A stretch of DNA of 64,000 nucleotides from Intestinibacter bartlettii (GTDB taxonomy: Bacteria; Bacillota; Clostridia; Peptostreptococcales; Peptostreptococcaceae). Below the pieces are notes generated by a model, which worked only from the letters and a program-made list of their open reading frames with translations, was not told the origin of the DNA and searched no databases. This document shows, in pieces, positions 37,280-46,701 of the stretch. Where the stretch lies: NCBI GenBank assembly GCA_025148965.1, contig CP102273.1, positions 1,860,001-1,924,000 on the forward strand. The letters run 5' to 3'. Position 1 is the stretch's first letter. Each line of letters opens with the position of its first letter. Both the position numbers and the translations under genes were made by a program.

Positions 37280-38548
37280 TTATTTATCTTCAACTCTAAC
37301 TCTTGCAGCATTGGCATGTGCATGTAATCCTTCTTCTGTCGCCATATTTATAGCAACAGGGCCTAGAGATTTTACTGCATCTTTGTTTAAAACTTGGTGT
37401 GTGCAAGTTTTTATAAATGTTCCAACCCAAACGCCACCTGTATAACGAGAGGCTTTTAGCGTCGGAAGTGTATGATTTGTTCCTGAAACATAATCACCAA
37501 ACACTTCAGCTGAATATTCACCGATAAATAATGAACCATAGTTCACAAGATCTTCTATTATGCCTTCGTTATTTTCGACATTTATTTCAAGATGCTCTGG
37601 TGCATATTCATTTGAAATTTGGACAGCCTCTTCTAATGAATCAACTAAAATAATTTCACCATTATTATCCCAAGAAGGTTTTGCGATGTTTTTAGTTGGA
37701 AGTGTTTCAAGCATTTCGTCCACTTTTTGTGAAACTTCAAGACCAAATTTTTCACTAGTTGTAACTAAAATCCCCCTTGCGTTTAAATCATGTTCGCATT
37801 GTGCAAGTACATCGGCTGCGATATATGTTGGATTTGCAGTTTCATCAGCAATTATTAAAACTTCACTTGGCCCTGCGACAAAGTCGATTCCAACAGTTCC
37901 ATAACATTGTCTTTTCGCCTCTGTAACATATTTATTTCCAGGACCGACAATTATATCGACAGGTTTTATAGATTCTGTTCCATATGTAAACGCCGCAATC
38001 GCCTGAACTCCACCAGTTGCATATATTTCATCAGCGCCCGCAATATCCATAGCTACAAGTGTTTTTGGATTTATCTTAGGTGTTGATTTCATAGTTGGCG
38101 AACAAGCGACAACCCTTTTTACACCTGCAACTTTTGCTGGTATTATAAGCATTAAAGCTGTTGAAAATAGAGGATACCCGCCCCCTGGAACATATGCAAG
38201 ACAAGAAGTCACAGGTATGTGTTTTTGTCCTAAAATAACGCCTGGATATATCTCTTTTTCAAAATTATTGTCGAAACTTTCCTTTTGAGCTATCGCAAAA
38301 TTTTCTATATTTTTCGCAGCCACCTTAAGATTTTGTATAAATTCTTCATCGACTTGTTTGTAAGCTTCTTCTATTTCCTCTTTTGAAACTTTTATAACAC
38401 TTCTGTCGTTGTTGTCGAATTTTAAATTATATTTTTTCAAAGCTTCGTCTTTGTTTATTTTTATATCTTCTATTATTGCTGATACTTGTTCTTTTACTAT
38501 TTTTTCGGTTTCTTTATTTTTAAAGCTCGAACTTTTTAATGTTTTCAT
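37280..38548 (-). CDS. Histidinol dehydrogenase family protein
   Basis: A 422-residue zinc- and NAD-dependent dehydrogenase of the HisD family. GPGNKYVTEAKR, GPSEVLIIAD, AQCEHDLNA (with the metal-binding His), EYAPEHLE and the late GLHAHANAARVR are family motifs. AAGGGGGA precedes the ATG. No other his gene is nearby and a terminator follows directly, so this may be an orphan paralogue acting on another diol such as dihydroxypropane sulfonate (HpsN-like) rather than histidinol. The family is certain; the substrate is not. Confidence 0.85.
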   Translation of the reverse strand: MKTLKSSSFKNKETEKIVKEQVSAIIEDIKINKDEALKKYNLKFDNNDRSVIKVSKEEIEEAYKQVDEEFIQNLKVAAKNIENFAIAQKESFDNNFEKEIYPGVILGQKHIPVTSCLAYVPGGGYPLFSTALMLIIPAKVAGVKRVVACSPTMKSTPKINPKTLVAMDIAGADEIYATGGVQAIAAFTYGTESIKPVDIIVGPGNKYVTEAKRQCYGTVGIDFVAGPSEVLIIADETANPTYIAADVLAQCEHDLNARGILVTTSEKFGLEVSQKVDEMLETLPTKNIAKPSWDNNGEIILVDSLEEAVQISNEYAPEHLEINVENNEGIIEDLVNYGSLFIGEYSAEVFGDYVSGTNHTLPTLKASRYTGGVWVGTFIKTCTHQVLNKDAVKSLGPVAINMATEEGLHAHANAARVRVEDK

Positions 38549-38684
38549 TTCTTTTCCCCCTTATGTCGATTGTATACACTTTATAGATTTAATTATTGTT
38601 TTTATTATATTTATTATAATCCATATACGCCGATTTATATACCAATATTTTACATTAAATTGTTTTATTTTATCTTTAAAAGAA

Positions 38685-38712
38685 ATAAGGAATGCTTTCA
38701 CATTCCCCATTT
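38685..38712 (-). terminator. Probable terminator of hom
   Basis: GGAATG and CATTCC arms with a 6-base loop, followed on the minus strand by TTATTTCTTTT. It lies 140-170 bases past the hom stop; the rest of 38549-38853 shows nothing else. Confidence 0.55.
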
Positions 38713-38853
38713 CAACAACAACTTATTATTTAAATCTACTTTAACAAAGTATCCTTAAAAGGCTAATTTATATATCATATTATAAATTTATTATTTTATG
38801 ATAATTTTAATTTTTGTATCTAATTTGATCTAACTCAATCAATACTTTATATC

Positions 38854-40059
38854 TTATGATAATTTTAATATCTTACTTGCATCTTCACAGTAGTTATTAT
38901 CTTCTATAAATTTGATGCTGTCGTTTATTGCACATTCAGATGGAGCGTCTACAACTACTGCTAATTCATCATCTTGAGCTATTACTTCAGCTTCTTTGAA
39001 TTTATCTTTTATAATTTGAATTATTTTATCTTTTTGAGGTTTTTTAAATCTAATTAGAGCTTTGCATTCACTTGATACAACTTTGTCTACTGAAACTTTT
39101 TCTTTTATAAATGCATCGACATTGTTTAGACGGTTATCATATATATCTAAAACATCTGCATAAACTGCACTACCTGTTGCGTCTTTTCCAGCACCTTTAC
39201 CGACAAATGAAACTTCTCCTAAGAAATCTCCATTTACGACAATTATATTAAATTCATTGTCTATTTTTGAGATTATATCGTCGTTTCCAACTAAAACTGG
39301 TCTAACATATCCGTTAACCTTACCGTTATTTATTTTACTGCGGCCAACTAATTTTATTTTGCAACCAAGCTGTTTTGCGTATTCTATATCTTTTGGCTCT
39401 ATTTTATTTATTCCTTCAAGATAAAAATCTTTCCAGTAGATTCTCTTATTAAATGATAAAGTAGATAAAATTGATAATTTTCTACCTGCATCATATCCCA
39501 TAACATCTGCTTCTGGATTAGCTTCGGCAAATCCTAAATCTTGAGCTTGTTTTAATGCTTCATCATATGATAAATTTTCATCATACATTTTTGATAAGAT
39601 GAAGTTTGTAGTTCCGTTTAATATAGCAGAAATTGAATCGATTTCGTTTCCTTCTAATGATTCGATTAATGGTTTTAAAACTGGGATTCCACCACCAACA
39701 GAAGCTTCAAATTTTATACAAACGCCGTTTTCTTTAGCAAGACTAACTAACTCACCGCCGAATTCAGCTAACATATCTTTATTTGCAGTTACAACATTTA
39801 TCTTATTTTCGATAGCTCTTTTTAGATATTCATAAGAAGGATGTAATCCACCTAAAAGTTCGACAATTACGTCGACATCTTTTTTGAATATATCTTCTAT
39901 ATTATCAGTCAAAACATCAGCATGCTTTCTGTGTTCGTGCTTTTTAACATCCCTTACAAGTATCCCCTCTATACTTATATCTCTTTTATCCTTATTATTA
40001 TCTATAATATCTACTAACCCACTTGCAACTGTTCCATATCCTAATATTCCTATTTTCAT
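38854..40059 (-). CDS. hom: Homoserine dehydrogenase
   Basis: A 401-residue NAD(P)-dependent enzyme that reduces aspartate semialdehyde to homoserine, the branch point to threonine and methionine. GYGTVASGLVDII binds the nucleotide, TANKDMLAE and the ASVGGGIPVLKPL stretch are substrate signatures, and a C-terminal ACT-like region of about 80 residues would take feedback inhibition. AGGAGG precedes the ATG. It is alone on its transcript, controlled by two complete threonine-type T-boxes in series (40090-40332 and 40479-40722). Confidence 0.95.
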   Translation of the reverse strand: MKIGILGYGTVASGLVDIIDNNKDKRDISIEGILVRDVKKHEHRKHADVLTDNIEDIFKKDVDVIVELLGGLHPSYEYLKRAIENKINVVTANKDMLAEFGGELVSLAKENGVCIKFEASVGGGIPVLKPLIESLEGNEIDSISAILNGTTNFILSKMYDENLSYDEALKQAQDLGFAEANPEADVMGYDAGRKLSILSTLSFNKRIYWKDFYLEGINKIEPKDIEYAKQLGCKIKLVGRSKINNGKVNGYVRPVLVGNDDIISKIDNEFNIIVVNGDFLGEVSFVGKGAGKDATGSAVYADVLDIYDNRLNNVDAFIKEKVSVDKVVSSECKALIRFKKPQKDKIIQIIKDKFKEAEVIAQDDELAVVVDAPSECAINDSIKFIEDNNYCEDASKILKLS

Positions 40060-40089
40060 TTTTTTACCTCCTACTAGTAATTTTTTGTA

Positions 40090-40332
40090 ATAAAAAAGAG
40101 GCTATCCCAAAAAGGGACGAGTCTCTCGCGGTTCCACCCTACTTAGTTATTTTCATAACTCACTTAACGTCTTAACGCGACTTACGACAAACCTTACTAA
40201 AATAAGTTCATTCTTAAAACTTCAGGCTGCAGCTCCTAGGTAGTTTTCAATCCCTCTAATTTAGAAAATCTCTCAGCTTATAAATTTTCCTCTCTGAAAA
40301 CCGAATTAGATTTACTCTTCCTATTCATTGCT
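40090..40332 (-). promoter_or_regulatory. T-box leader, gene-proximal copy of the hom tandem
   Basis: A complete T-box: Stem I with a candidate ACU (Thr) specifier at 40242-40244 in the context GAAA-ACU-ACCUAGGAG, T-box AGGGTGGAACCGCGAG at 40125-40140, and terminator at 40092-40126. The T-box UGGA predicts a tRNA with discriminator U. Stem I is almost identical to that of the distal copy. Confidence 0.93.
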
Positions 40333-40478
40333 TTTTATTACATTAAATTTTTTATTTACCATTTTTATTTTTAACTTTTATTATTTATTATTTTGAAATA
40401 CTGTCGTATTTAATTTTCATATTCAAAAGTAATTTATTATAATTACTTTTAAAATATTTCTTTTCTTTATCAAAAATT

Positions 40479-40722
40479 AAAAAACTCGCCCTTATAAAAA
40501 GGACGAGATAATTCCCGCGGTTCCACCTAATTTGATAAAAATCCACTCAAAGTCTTAACGCGACTTACGGTAGGTCTTACTAAAATAAGATTAGACTTAA
40601 AACTTCGGACCACAGCTCCTAGGTAGTTTTCTATCCCTCTAATTTAGAAAATCTCTCAGCTTATAAATTTTCCTCTCTGAAAATCGAATTAGATTTACTC
40701 TTCCTATTCATTGCCTTTTTTT
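40479..40722 (-). promoter_or_regulatory. T-box leader, promoter-proximal copy of the hom tandem
   Basis: A second complete T-box: candidate ACU specifier at 40625-40627, T-box AGGTGGAACCGCGGG at 40514-40528, and terminator CTCGTCC...GGGCGAG with T6 at 40479-40507. Both copies share long identical stretches over Stem I but differ in the terminator stems. A good promoter lies upstream at 40742-40770. Confidence 0.93.
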
Positions 40723-40741
40723 ATTTAAATTAGTTAATATT

Positions 40742-40770
40742 ATAGTATGATAAAATCTGAAAATTGTCAA
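40742..40770 (-). promoter_or_regulatory. Promoter of the hom tandem T-box transcript
   Basis: Minus-strand TTGACA (40765-40770), 17-base spacer, TACTAT (40742-40747). Confidence 0.75.
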
Positions 40771-40894
40771 CATTCTTTTATATTGTTTTTACATTTTATG
40801 GTAAAAACTTTTATTTTTAATTAAATACTATTATTTCCTTAATTAATCAAATCATTTCACTTTATTTTTCTAAAAATATTTTCAAAAATATATT

Positions 40895-41806
40895 CTAATG
40901 AAGATCATATTTATGTATATCTCTGTGTTTGTCGTATTTTTTTCTTATTTTTGTTCTGTTTCTTTTTTTATATAAAAGTCTTGCATTTAATTCTGAACCA
41001 GCCAAAATCGTCCAACTACTTAGATAAAGCCAAGTTATAAGTACGATAACTCCACCCAAACTGCCATATATTACATCGTAGTTTGAAAAATTATTTACAT
41101 AAAAAGAATATCCATAAGTAACTATAATCCATAAAAATGTCGAAAGTACGGCCCCAGGCACCGAGTCCCTAACTTTCATTTTTGTATTTGGCATATATGT
41201 ATAAAGTATTACTAATATACTTATGACAAATAAAATACCAACGCTGTATCTTAGTATATTCCATATATAGATGAAGTATTTATCTAGTCCGATTAAATCA
41301 AATACAAATATCCCTATTTTTTCACCACCTATAAGTAAAACCAATGATATTAATATAAGTAATAATAACATGATTGAAAAAATTAATGATATAAATAATA
41401 CCTTGAAAAAAGACCTATTTTCATTTACTCCATAAGATCTATTTATTCCTCTTATCAAAGATTTTACTGCTTTTGATATTGACCATATCGCTAAGAAGAA
41501 ACTGCTTATTAAAAGTTTTATACTTCTGTTTCCTATTACTGACCTTATAAGTCCATTTAATATTATGAAAGCACTAGATGGAATGAGGCTTTCTAATATG
41601 TTTATATATTTATTTAAATATATTATCGGTATAAAAACGACTGCACTTATTGTGAATAATAAAAACGGGAACAAACTCAGCAGTAAGTAAAAACCAACCT
41701 CTGCCGCCCTCGAATTTATATTTCCAATTTCTATTTGCCCATATTTTCTCTCAAAATTGTATTTTTTCTGCAGAAACTTATTTACTATTTTATTTATTTT
41801 CTTCAT
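40895..41806 (-). CDS. YihY/UPF0761 (BrkB-like) membrane protein
   Basis: A 303-residue protein with about six transmembrane helices between residues 35 and 270 and basic cytoplasmic ends (KKRNRTKIRKKYDKHRD). RAAEVGFYLLLSLFPFLLF and YGSLGGVIVLITWLYLSSWTILAGSELNA are the family signatures. The AAAGGAG site touches the ATG with almost no spacer, which is unusual. The role of the family is not settled. Single-gene unit between the hom promoter region and the wall hydrolase terminator. Confidence 0.88.
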   Translation of the reverse strand: MKKINKIVNKFLQKKYNFERKYGQIEIGNINSRAAEVGFYLLLSLFPFLLFTISAVVFIPIIYLNKYINILESLIPSSAFIILNGLIRSVIGNRSIKLLISSFFLAIWSISKAVKSLIRGINRSYGVNENRSFFKVLFISLIFSIMLLLLILISLVLLIGGEKIGIFVFDLIGLDKYFIYIWNILRYSVGILFVISILVILYTYMPNTKMKVRDSVPGAVLSTFLWIIVTYGYSFYVNNFSNYDVIYGSLGGVIVLITWLYLSSWTILAGSELNARLLYKKRNRTKIRKKYDKHRDIHKYDLH

Positions 41807-41968
41807 CTCCTTTCCATTTTGTCCATTTCAACTGCTTTATATACAATTATAATAAAATATTTTTATTTTACAATTATTTTTCACCTTGTATTAAATTATA
41901 TGTAGATTTTGGCATAAATTTTATATTTTATTTAAAATTAATAGAATCTTAAGGTTCTTGTATTTTAA

Positions 41969-42013
41969 ATAAAAAGGTATTAAATCTTTTATTGATTTAA
42001 TACCTTTTTTATA
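41969..42013 (-). terminator. Terminator of the SH3b/NlpC-P60 gene
   Basis: AAAAAGGTATTAAATC and GATTTAATACCTTTTT arms with a 7-base loop. Confidence 0.88.
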
Positions 42014-42064
42014 CATTTTTAATTTCTGTACTTTTTTATTTAATATGTAATCTGACCAATCAAA

Positions 42065-45000
42065 TTATTCTTCATTTTTAACATCGTTATTCTCTATATT
42101 GCCGTTATCCATTCTATCGTCTTTATTAGTTTGATTATTATTTTCTTGGTCGCCTTTATTATCAGGATTTTCCGGAGTGTCCGGGTTTTCCGGTATATCT
42201 GGATTTTCTGGTGTCACTGGTCTTTTTATTCCTAAAACCCTAGCTGCACTATATACATAATATGTACTACTTTGACTTAAATTATAAATTCTAACTCCTG
42301 CATGTTCATAATCTTTGTTAACTCCACTTGTTGATTCCATAATTTTTCCATCGCCTATATATATAGCAACATGATGGACATGCATTCCATTTTCTAATGC
42401 TCTTGAACAATGTCCATATTTTTTGATATTGCTGCAATTAGTATTATTGTAAAATAATATATCACCTGGTTGTAGATTCTTTTTGCTTACAGTTAAATTA
42501 TTTTGCTCACAGTATATTGCTTGTTGTTGTGAAGTTCTTTCATCTTTTGAGAATGTATTTAATCCGATTTCTCTTAATATCTCTGAAACATAATTACTAC
42601 AGTCAAGCCCTTCTTCATAATTATGTGAATATACTGTTCCCATTTTGCTAAAACCTGAATAAAGCATATTTGCTAAATCTGAGTCATCTAATTTTGTCAT
42701 ATTATATACTCTTCCGTCGCTTCCTATATCAAGTTTTAATTTACCTGCTACAATTTTAGTTGTATTAGTCTCCATTGTATAATTAGATTTATTGAAGTAG
42801 TATATATTTTCATTCACAGAGCATAGTCCAGTCATAATATAGCTATATCTTGTGTTGAAATAATATTTCTTTCCATTTATTGTGTTTATTCCTCTTACAG
42901 CTTTTCCATCTGCTCCAAAGTAATAAAGTTTGTCATTTAGCTCTGGTATACTTCTAAAAGTATTTTTTAAAACGCCACCATTTTCTTTAACAAAATATCT
43001 ATTAGTTACAGTTTTGCCATTTTCTTTTTCTCTTACAACTGCAAATTGATCTATAGATTCTCCAGTTTCATCACTAAAGTAATATTGAATGCCATCTACT
43101 ACTTTATATCCTTTATATTTAGTTCCATCTGGATTTATATAGTAGTAATATCCATCTTCTTTCATAAGGTTGATATCTTTGTCACTACTTACAAGGTTTC
43201 CATCTGTCGGTTTTATATAACCATATACATTATTTATTTCTATTTTGTACCATCCATTAAAAAGTCTTTCGATAACATTGACAGTTGTTCCTTCTTGCAA
43301 TGTCAATAATGTGATTGAATCATCAGAAGCCAATTCCTTAACTTCTGCTTCCTGTGCTATTTTTAATACGCCTACATTATTTAATTTTTCACTTTCATTG
43401 TCAGATAAATATTTTTTTGAAATATATCTGTATAAACCTTTATATTTTACTTTATAGAAATTACCAGATTGACCCGCAATTTCTATTTTTGATCCTTTTA
43501 AAAGCACTCCTACTATATTTGAATTTGTATTCGCTTCTGTTCTTATATTTACATCACCTGTAGCTATTCCTATACTACTTGATACATTATCTTTTGTATT
43601 TATATATCCATATATATTATTTACATAGATTTTATACCATCCATTTAGGAAGTTTTCTACAACTGTTACTTTTGTACCTTGTTTTAATGTAAATATTGAA
43701 TCTGAAGTATCAGAAGCCAATTCTCTAACTACTACATCTGTTGTTAATTTTAAATCAGCTACTTTATCTAATTTCATATTTTGTTTAACACTTACATATG
43801 ATTTTGCAACATATGCATATTGACCTTTATATTTTATTTTATAAAAATCATTAACTTCCTCTACAATTTCTATTTTTGTATCTTGTGACAATACTCCTAT
43901 TATATTAGTCGAGATATTTGTATCCGGCTCAGTTCTTACATTTAGACTTGTTGTTGTTACACCTATCACACTTATTTTAGTTTCTGGTTTATCGTCTGGT
44001 TTTTCATCTGATTTATCTTCAATTATTGCATATCCATAGCTATCGTTCAAGTCGATTTTATACCAATTATTTGTTAGTTTTTCCACAACTGATACTACTG
44101 TTCCTTCTTGCAATTTTGCTATTTGGTTTGAGTTTTCAGAAGCCAACTCTCTCACTACTGTGTCTTGTGTTAATTTTATTTCTGATATTTTATCTAATTT
44201 TAATCCCTTAGTCACTGATATGTAGTATTTTGATGCATATGCATATTGGCCTTGATATTTTATTTTATAAAAATCTCCTGATTGGCCTACTACTTCTACC
44301 TTTGTTCCTTTTAATAATTTTCCGATTTTATTTGTTGCTATATTTGAATTTGGTGATGTTCTTACATTCACATTTGCTGTAGATATCCCTACATTATTGT
44401 CTAATTTAACATCTGGTTTGTCATTTGGTTTATCATCTGATTTATCTTCAATTATTGCATATCCATAACCATCATTTAACTCAATTTTATACCAATTGTT
44501 TGTAAGTTTTTCTACAACACTTACAACTGTTCCTTGTGATAATGTCGATATTTGTTTTGAACTTGTAGATGCCAATTCTCTAACTACTATATCTGATTTT
44601 AATTTTATTTCTGATATTTTATCTAGTTTCAATCCTTTTGTAACAGATATATAGTATTTTGATGCATATGCATATTGACCTTTATATTTTATTTTATAGA
44701 AATCTCCAGATTTGCCTACTACTTCTACCTTTGTTCCTTTTAACAATTTGCCTAATTTATTTGTCGCTATATTTGCATTTGGTGATGTTCTTACATTCAC
44801 ATTTGCTGTAGATATCCCTACATTATTGTCTAATTTAACATCTGGCTTGTCGTTTGGCTTAGCTTCTTCTATTTTTATGTAATTATTAGCATAAGCATAT
44901 GCAAATTTGCCTGATGCATACTCTATTTTATAATAGTTTCCCGATTTTCCTACTATTATAACCTTTTCTCCTACTTTTAAAGTTCTTATTATCTTTGAAG

Positions 45001-45196
45001 TTGTTTTATTCGGTTTAGTTCTTAAATTTACATTTTTTATTACTATACCGTTTTGTGTTTTTGCCCTAGCTGTCGTGTAACTATAATTTATAGGTGCCTC
45101 ACCTATTTTCTCACCCGATACCGGCTGGGCTAATGCATTACTGGTTCCTATATACATTGCCATAATCATTGCTATTATTCTTTTTTCTACCTTCAT
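42065..45196 (-). CDS. Secreted NlpC/P60 cell-wall hydrolase with nine SH3b domains and choline-binding-type repeats
   Basis: A 1043-residue exported protein. A signal peptide covers about residues 1-23 (cleavage after ALA). Nine SH3b-like domains lie at about 50-110, 125-185, 190-250, 268-328, 330-392, 408-470, 474-534, 541-598 and 603-662. Wall-binding repeats of the GYYYYINPDG / GKKYYFN type span 670-830. NlpC/P60 covers about 840-990, with catalytic Cys-866 (LDCSNYV) and His in HHVAIYIGDG (941-942), so it should cut peptidoglycan stem peptides. A proline-rich tail follows (PENPD repeats). Domains 2-3 and 4-5 are a recent tandem copy. GGGGGGAG lies upstream. Monocistronic. Confidence 0.9.
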   Translation of the reverse strand: MKVEKRIIAMIMAMYIGTSNALAQPVSGEKIGEAPINYSYTTARAKTQNGIVIKNVNLRTKPNKTTSKIIRTLKVGEKVIIVGKSGNYYKIEYASGKFAYAYANNYIKIEEAKPNDKPDVKLDNNVGISTANVNVRTSPNANIATNKLGKLLKGTKVEVVGKSGDFYKIKYKGQYAYASKYYISVTKGLKLDKISEIKLKSDIVVRELASTSSKQISTLSQGTVVSVVEKLTNNWYKIELNDGYGYAIIEDKSDDKPNDKPDVKLDNNVGISTANVNVRTSPNSNIATNKIGKLLKGTKVEVVGQSGDFYKIKYQGQYAYASKYYISVTKGLKLDKISEIKLTQDTVVRELASENSNQIAKLQEGTVVSVVEKLTNNWYKIDLNDSYGYAIIEDKSDEKPDDKPETKISVIGVTTTSLNVRTEPDTNISTNIIGVLSQDTKIEIVEEVNDFYKIKYKGQYAYVAKSYVSVKQNMKLDKVADLKLTTDVVVRELASDTSDSIFTLKQGTKVTVVENFLNGWYKIYVNNIYGYINTKDNVSSSIGIATGDVNIRTEANTNSNIVGVLLKGSKIEIAGQSGNFYKVKYKGLYRYISKKYLSDNESEKLNNVGVLKIAQEAEVKELASDDSITLLTLQEGTTVNVIERLFNGWYKIEINNVYGYIKPTDGNLVSSDKDINLMKEDGYYYYINPDGTKYKGYKVVDGIQYYFSDETGESIDQFAVVREKENGKTVTNRYFVKENGGVLKNTFRSIPELNDKLYYFGADGKAVRGINTINGKKYYFNTRYSYIMTGLCSVNENIYYFNKSNYTMETNTTKIVAGKLKLDIGSDGRVYNMTKLDDSDLANMLYSGFSKMGTVYSHNYEEGLDCSNYVSEILREIGLNTFSKDERTSQQQAIYCEQNNLTVSKKNLQPGDILFYNNTNCSNIKKYGHCSRALENGMHVHHVAIYIGDGKIMESTSGVNKDYEHAGVRIYNLSQSSTYYVYSAARVLGIKRPVTPENPDIPENPDTPENPDNKGDQENNNQTNKDDRMDNGNIENNDVKNEE
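43997..44854 (-). repeat. Two tandem 429-bp units within the SH3b gene
   Basis: Codons 115-257 and 258-400 are close copies, each encoding a KPDVKLDNNVGISTANV-type linker plus two SH3b domains. Residue differences are few (for example GKSGD versus GQSGD), so the duplication is recent or is kept alike by conversion. Confidence 0.85.
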
Positions 45197-45359
45197 AACG
45201 CTTTCTTTTTACTCCCCCCATCCCATTTTATTTCTCATAATTAAATACAGTAATCCTACATAAATTGTCGGTATTTTTCGGAATTCGTATATATATATTA
45301 TAATCATTTTTTAATATTTATCCAACAATTTATTATTTAATATAAAAATTTTTATATTA

Positions 45360-45407
45360 AAATAACCCCCATAGTGAAATACGCTTCATCATGAGAGTTA
45401 TTTTATA
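45360..45407 (-). terminator. Terminator of the VanZ gene
   Basis: A stem of about 17 pairs with several G-U pairs between AATAACTCTCATGATGAA and TTCACTATGGGGGTTATT on the minus strand, then TTT. It begins 15 bases past the stop at 45422. Confidence 0.7.
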
Positions 45408-45421
45408 GTTATCCTTTTATC

Positions 45422-46003
45422 TTATATAATATTTATTTCGTTTTCAAAATAAGGTATTTTGATATACTTCCTAATTATATGATATGTTTTTTTCAACATA
45501 AGATACCCTAATATACCGCCAGATGTATTTAATATCATATCGTCCACATCAAAACATCTATAATTAAAGTTCAAAATTTGTCCAATTATAAACTGCATAT
45601 TTTCTATACAAAATGTTATACAAAACATTATAAGTATAATTTTTTTCAAATCTATTTTTTTATCAGTTACAATTGGAATTAAATACCCCAGAGGGAATAA
45701 CAGCATAAGATTTCCACCTATTTGATAAATCACCACAATCACGCTTTCACTTTTTATAATATGATAAATCATCCTAAATGGAACCAAATTATTTATACAT
45801 TGAAGGCCCATATTTCTATTATATTCAAGCAACCCATGATCAACAGGAATCGGGAAAAATGTCATCATTATTATAAAAACAGATATAAAGTATATCATTG
45901 AGACTATAAATAGTTTTTGTTTTGATGTTTTTTTATACGTCCCCAAAAATAGTATTATGTAGATTATTAAAGCAGGCGGTAAAACCATTCTTTTTAATAT
46001 CAT
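45422..46003 (-). CDS. VanZ family membrane protein
   Basis: A 193-residue protein with about five hydrophobic helices. NLVPFRMIYHII and GGNLMLLFPLGYLIPI are typical VanZ motifs, as is the YNFRCFDVDDMILNTSGGILGY-like region (NYRCFDVDDMILNTSG). AGGTAGGTGG precedes the ATG. VanZ in enterococci gives teicoplanin tolerance, but most homologues are of unknown role. It is the last ordinary gene before the accessory island. Confidence 0.85.
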   Translation of the reverse strand: MILKRMVLPPALIIYIILFLGTYKKTSKQKLFIVSMIYFISVFIIMMTFFPIPVDHGLLEYNRNMGLQCINNLVPFRMIYHIIKSESVIVVIYQIGGNLMLLFPLGYLIPIVTDKKIDLKKIILIMFCITFCIENMQFIIGQILNFNYRCFDVDDMILNTSGGILGYLMLKKTYHIIRKYIKIPYFENEINII

Positions 46004-46231
46004 CCTGCCACCTACCTTTAATTCTTAGTTTTTAAAATAAATTCATATTTTAAATGTATGTAATTAGTATAAAATTTGTTATAATTCATAAATTATCCCT
46101 CCCCAATTATTGGTTGATATCTTGGAAACTACCTATAATATATTACCACTTGTAAAATTTTTATACAATTAGAATAAAAAACCTTTAAAATTTGTTATAT
46201 AATGTAAGTTTTTTTTAATATCTTATTACAC

Positions 46232-46268
46232 ACAAAATAGGAAACCATCCCTGGTTTCCTATTCATTC
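46232..46268 (-). terminator. Hairpin/terminator in the island flank
   Basis: AATAGGAAACCA and TGGTTTCCTATT arms with a 4-base loop; the minus-strand exit is TTTTGTGTG. It ends a transcript whose gene may have been lost. Confidence 0.55.
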
Positions 46269-46524
46269 ACATAATTTTTATATTCTTAGTTTCTATTTAT
46301 ATTATCGTCATTTTCTTCGTACTTCTGACTTTTCTATCATTTTTACACCAAAAATACACTCATTTTTTACCGTAAAATAAAATTTTATAGACTAAATCCA
46401 CCTTACTTTTATATAAACTTCCCTAAACAAACATTGGATTTTCAAGATTTTAACCCCCTCAAATCCAAATTAAAAATAATCCCCTATGAACTAACTCTAA
46501 GAACTCCTTCGAAGAACAATTCCC

Positions 46525-46562
46525 GGAACCGATTTTATTATACAGTTCCGCTTTTTTTTGTA
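46525..46562 (+). terminator. Terminator-like hairpin upstream of the replication module
   Basis: CGGAAC and GTTCCG arms around 14-15 bases, followed by TTTTTTTT. No intact plus-strand gene precedes it. Confidence 0.5.
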
Positions 46563-46599
46563 TATGATTAAAGTAAAAGGAGGTGTAAAGGTAGATCAT

Positions 46600-46648
46600 C
46601 AAACTTTTTGGGGACACTCTCCTCCCAGGAGTGTCCCCCAAAAGTTTG
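46600..46648. repeat. 20-bp inverted repeat (REP-like hairpin)
   Basis: CAAACTTTTTGGGGACACTC and its inverted copy, ending CCCAAAAGTTTG, differ at one position around an 8-base loop. It is GC-richer than its surroundings and lies 53 bases upstream of the replication initiator start. It could be a REP/Y1-transposase-type element, an operator or an origin hairpin. Confidence 0.7.
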
Positions 46649-46701
46649 TAGTAATTTATCTTTATATATTTTAAAAACTATTTATTAGGAGGTTAATAAT
46701 T

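Larger units (their letters stand above)
46004..46599. other. Intergenic left flank of the accessory island
   Basis: About 600 bases without a convincing gene. It holds a hairpin at 46232-46268, a second terminator-like hairpin at 46525-46562, and otherwise AT-rich sequence. I saw no tRNA gene, attachment-site duplication or integrase. Confidence 0.5.

Noticed and set aside
46459-46641. 60-codon minus-strand frame over the inverted repeat
   Set aside because: It reads through the hairpin and terminator, has no ribosome site, and its sequence is dictated by the palindrome.
46562-46680. Short plus-strand frame (about 36 codons) across the 46600-46648 inverted repeat
   Set aside because: No ribosome site before its ATG and its core is just the translated palindrome.
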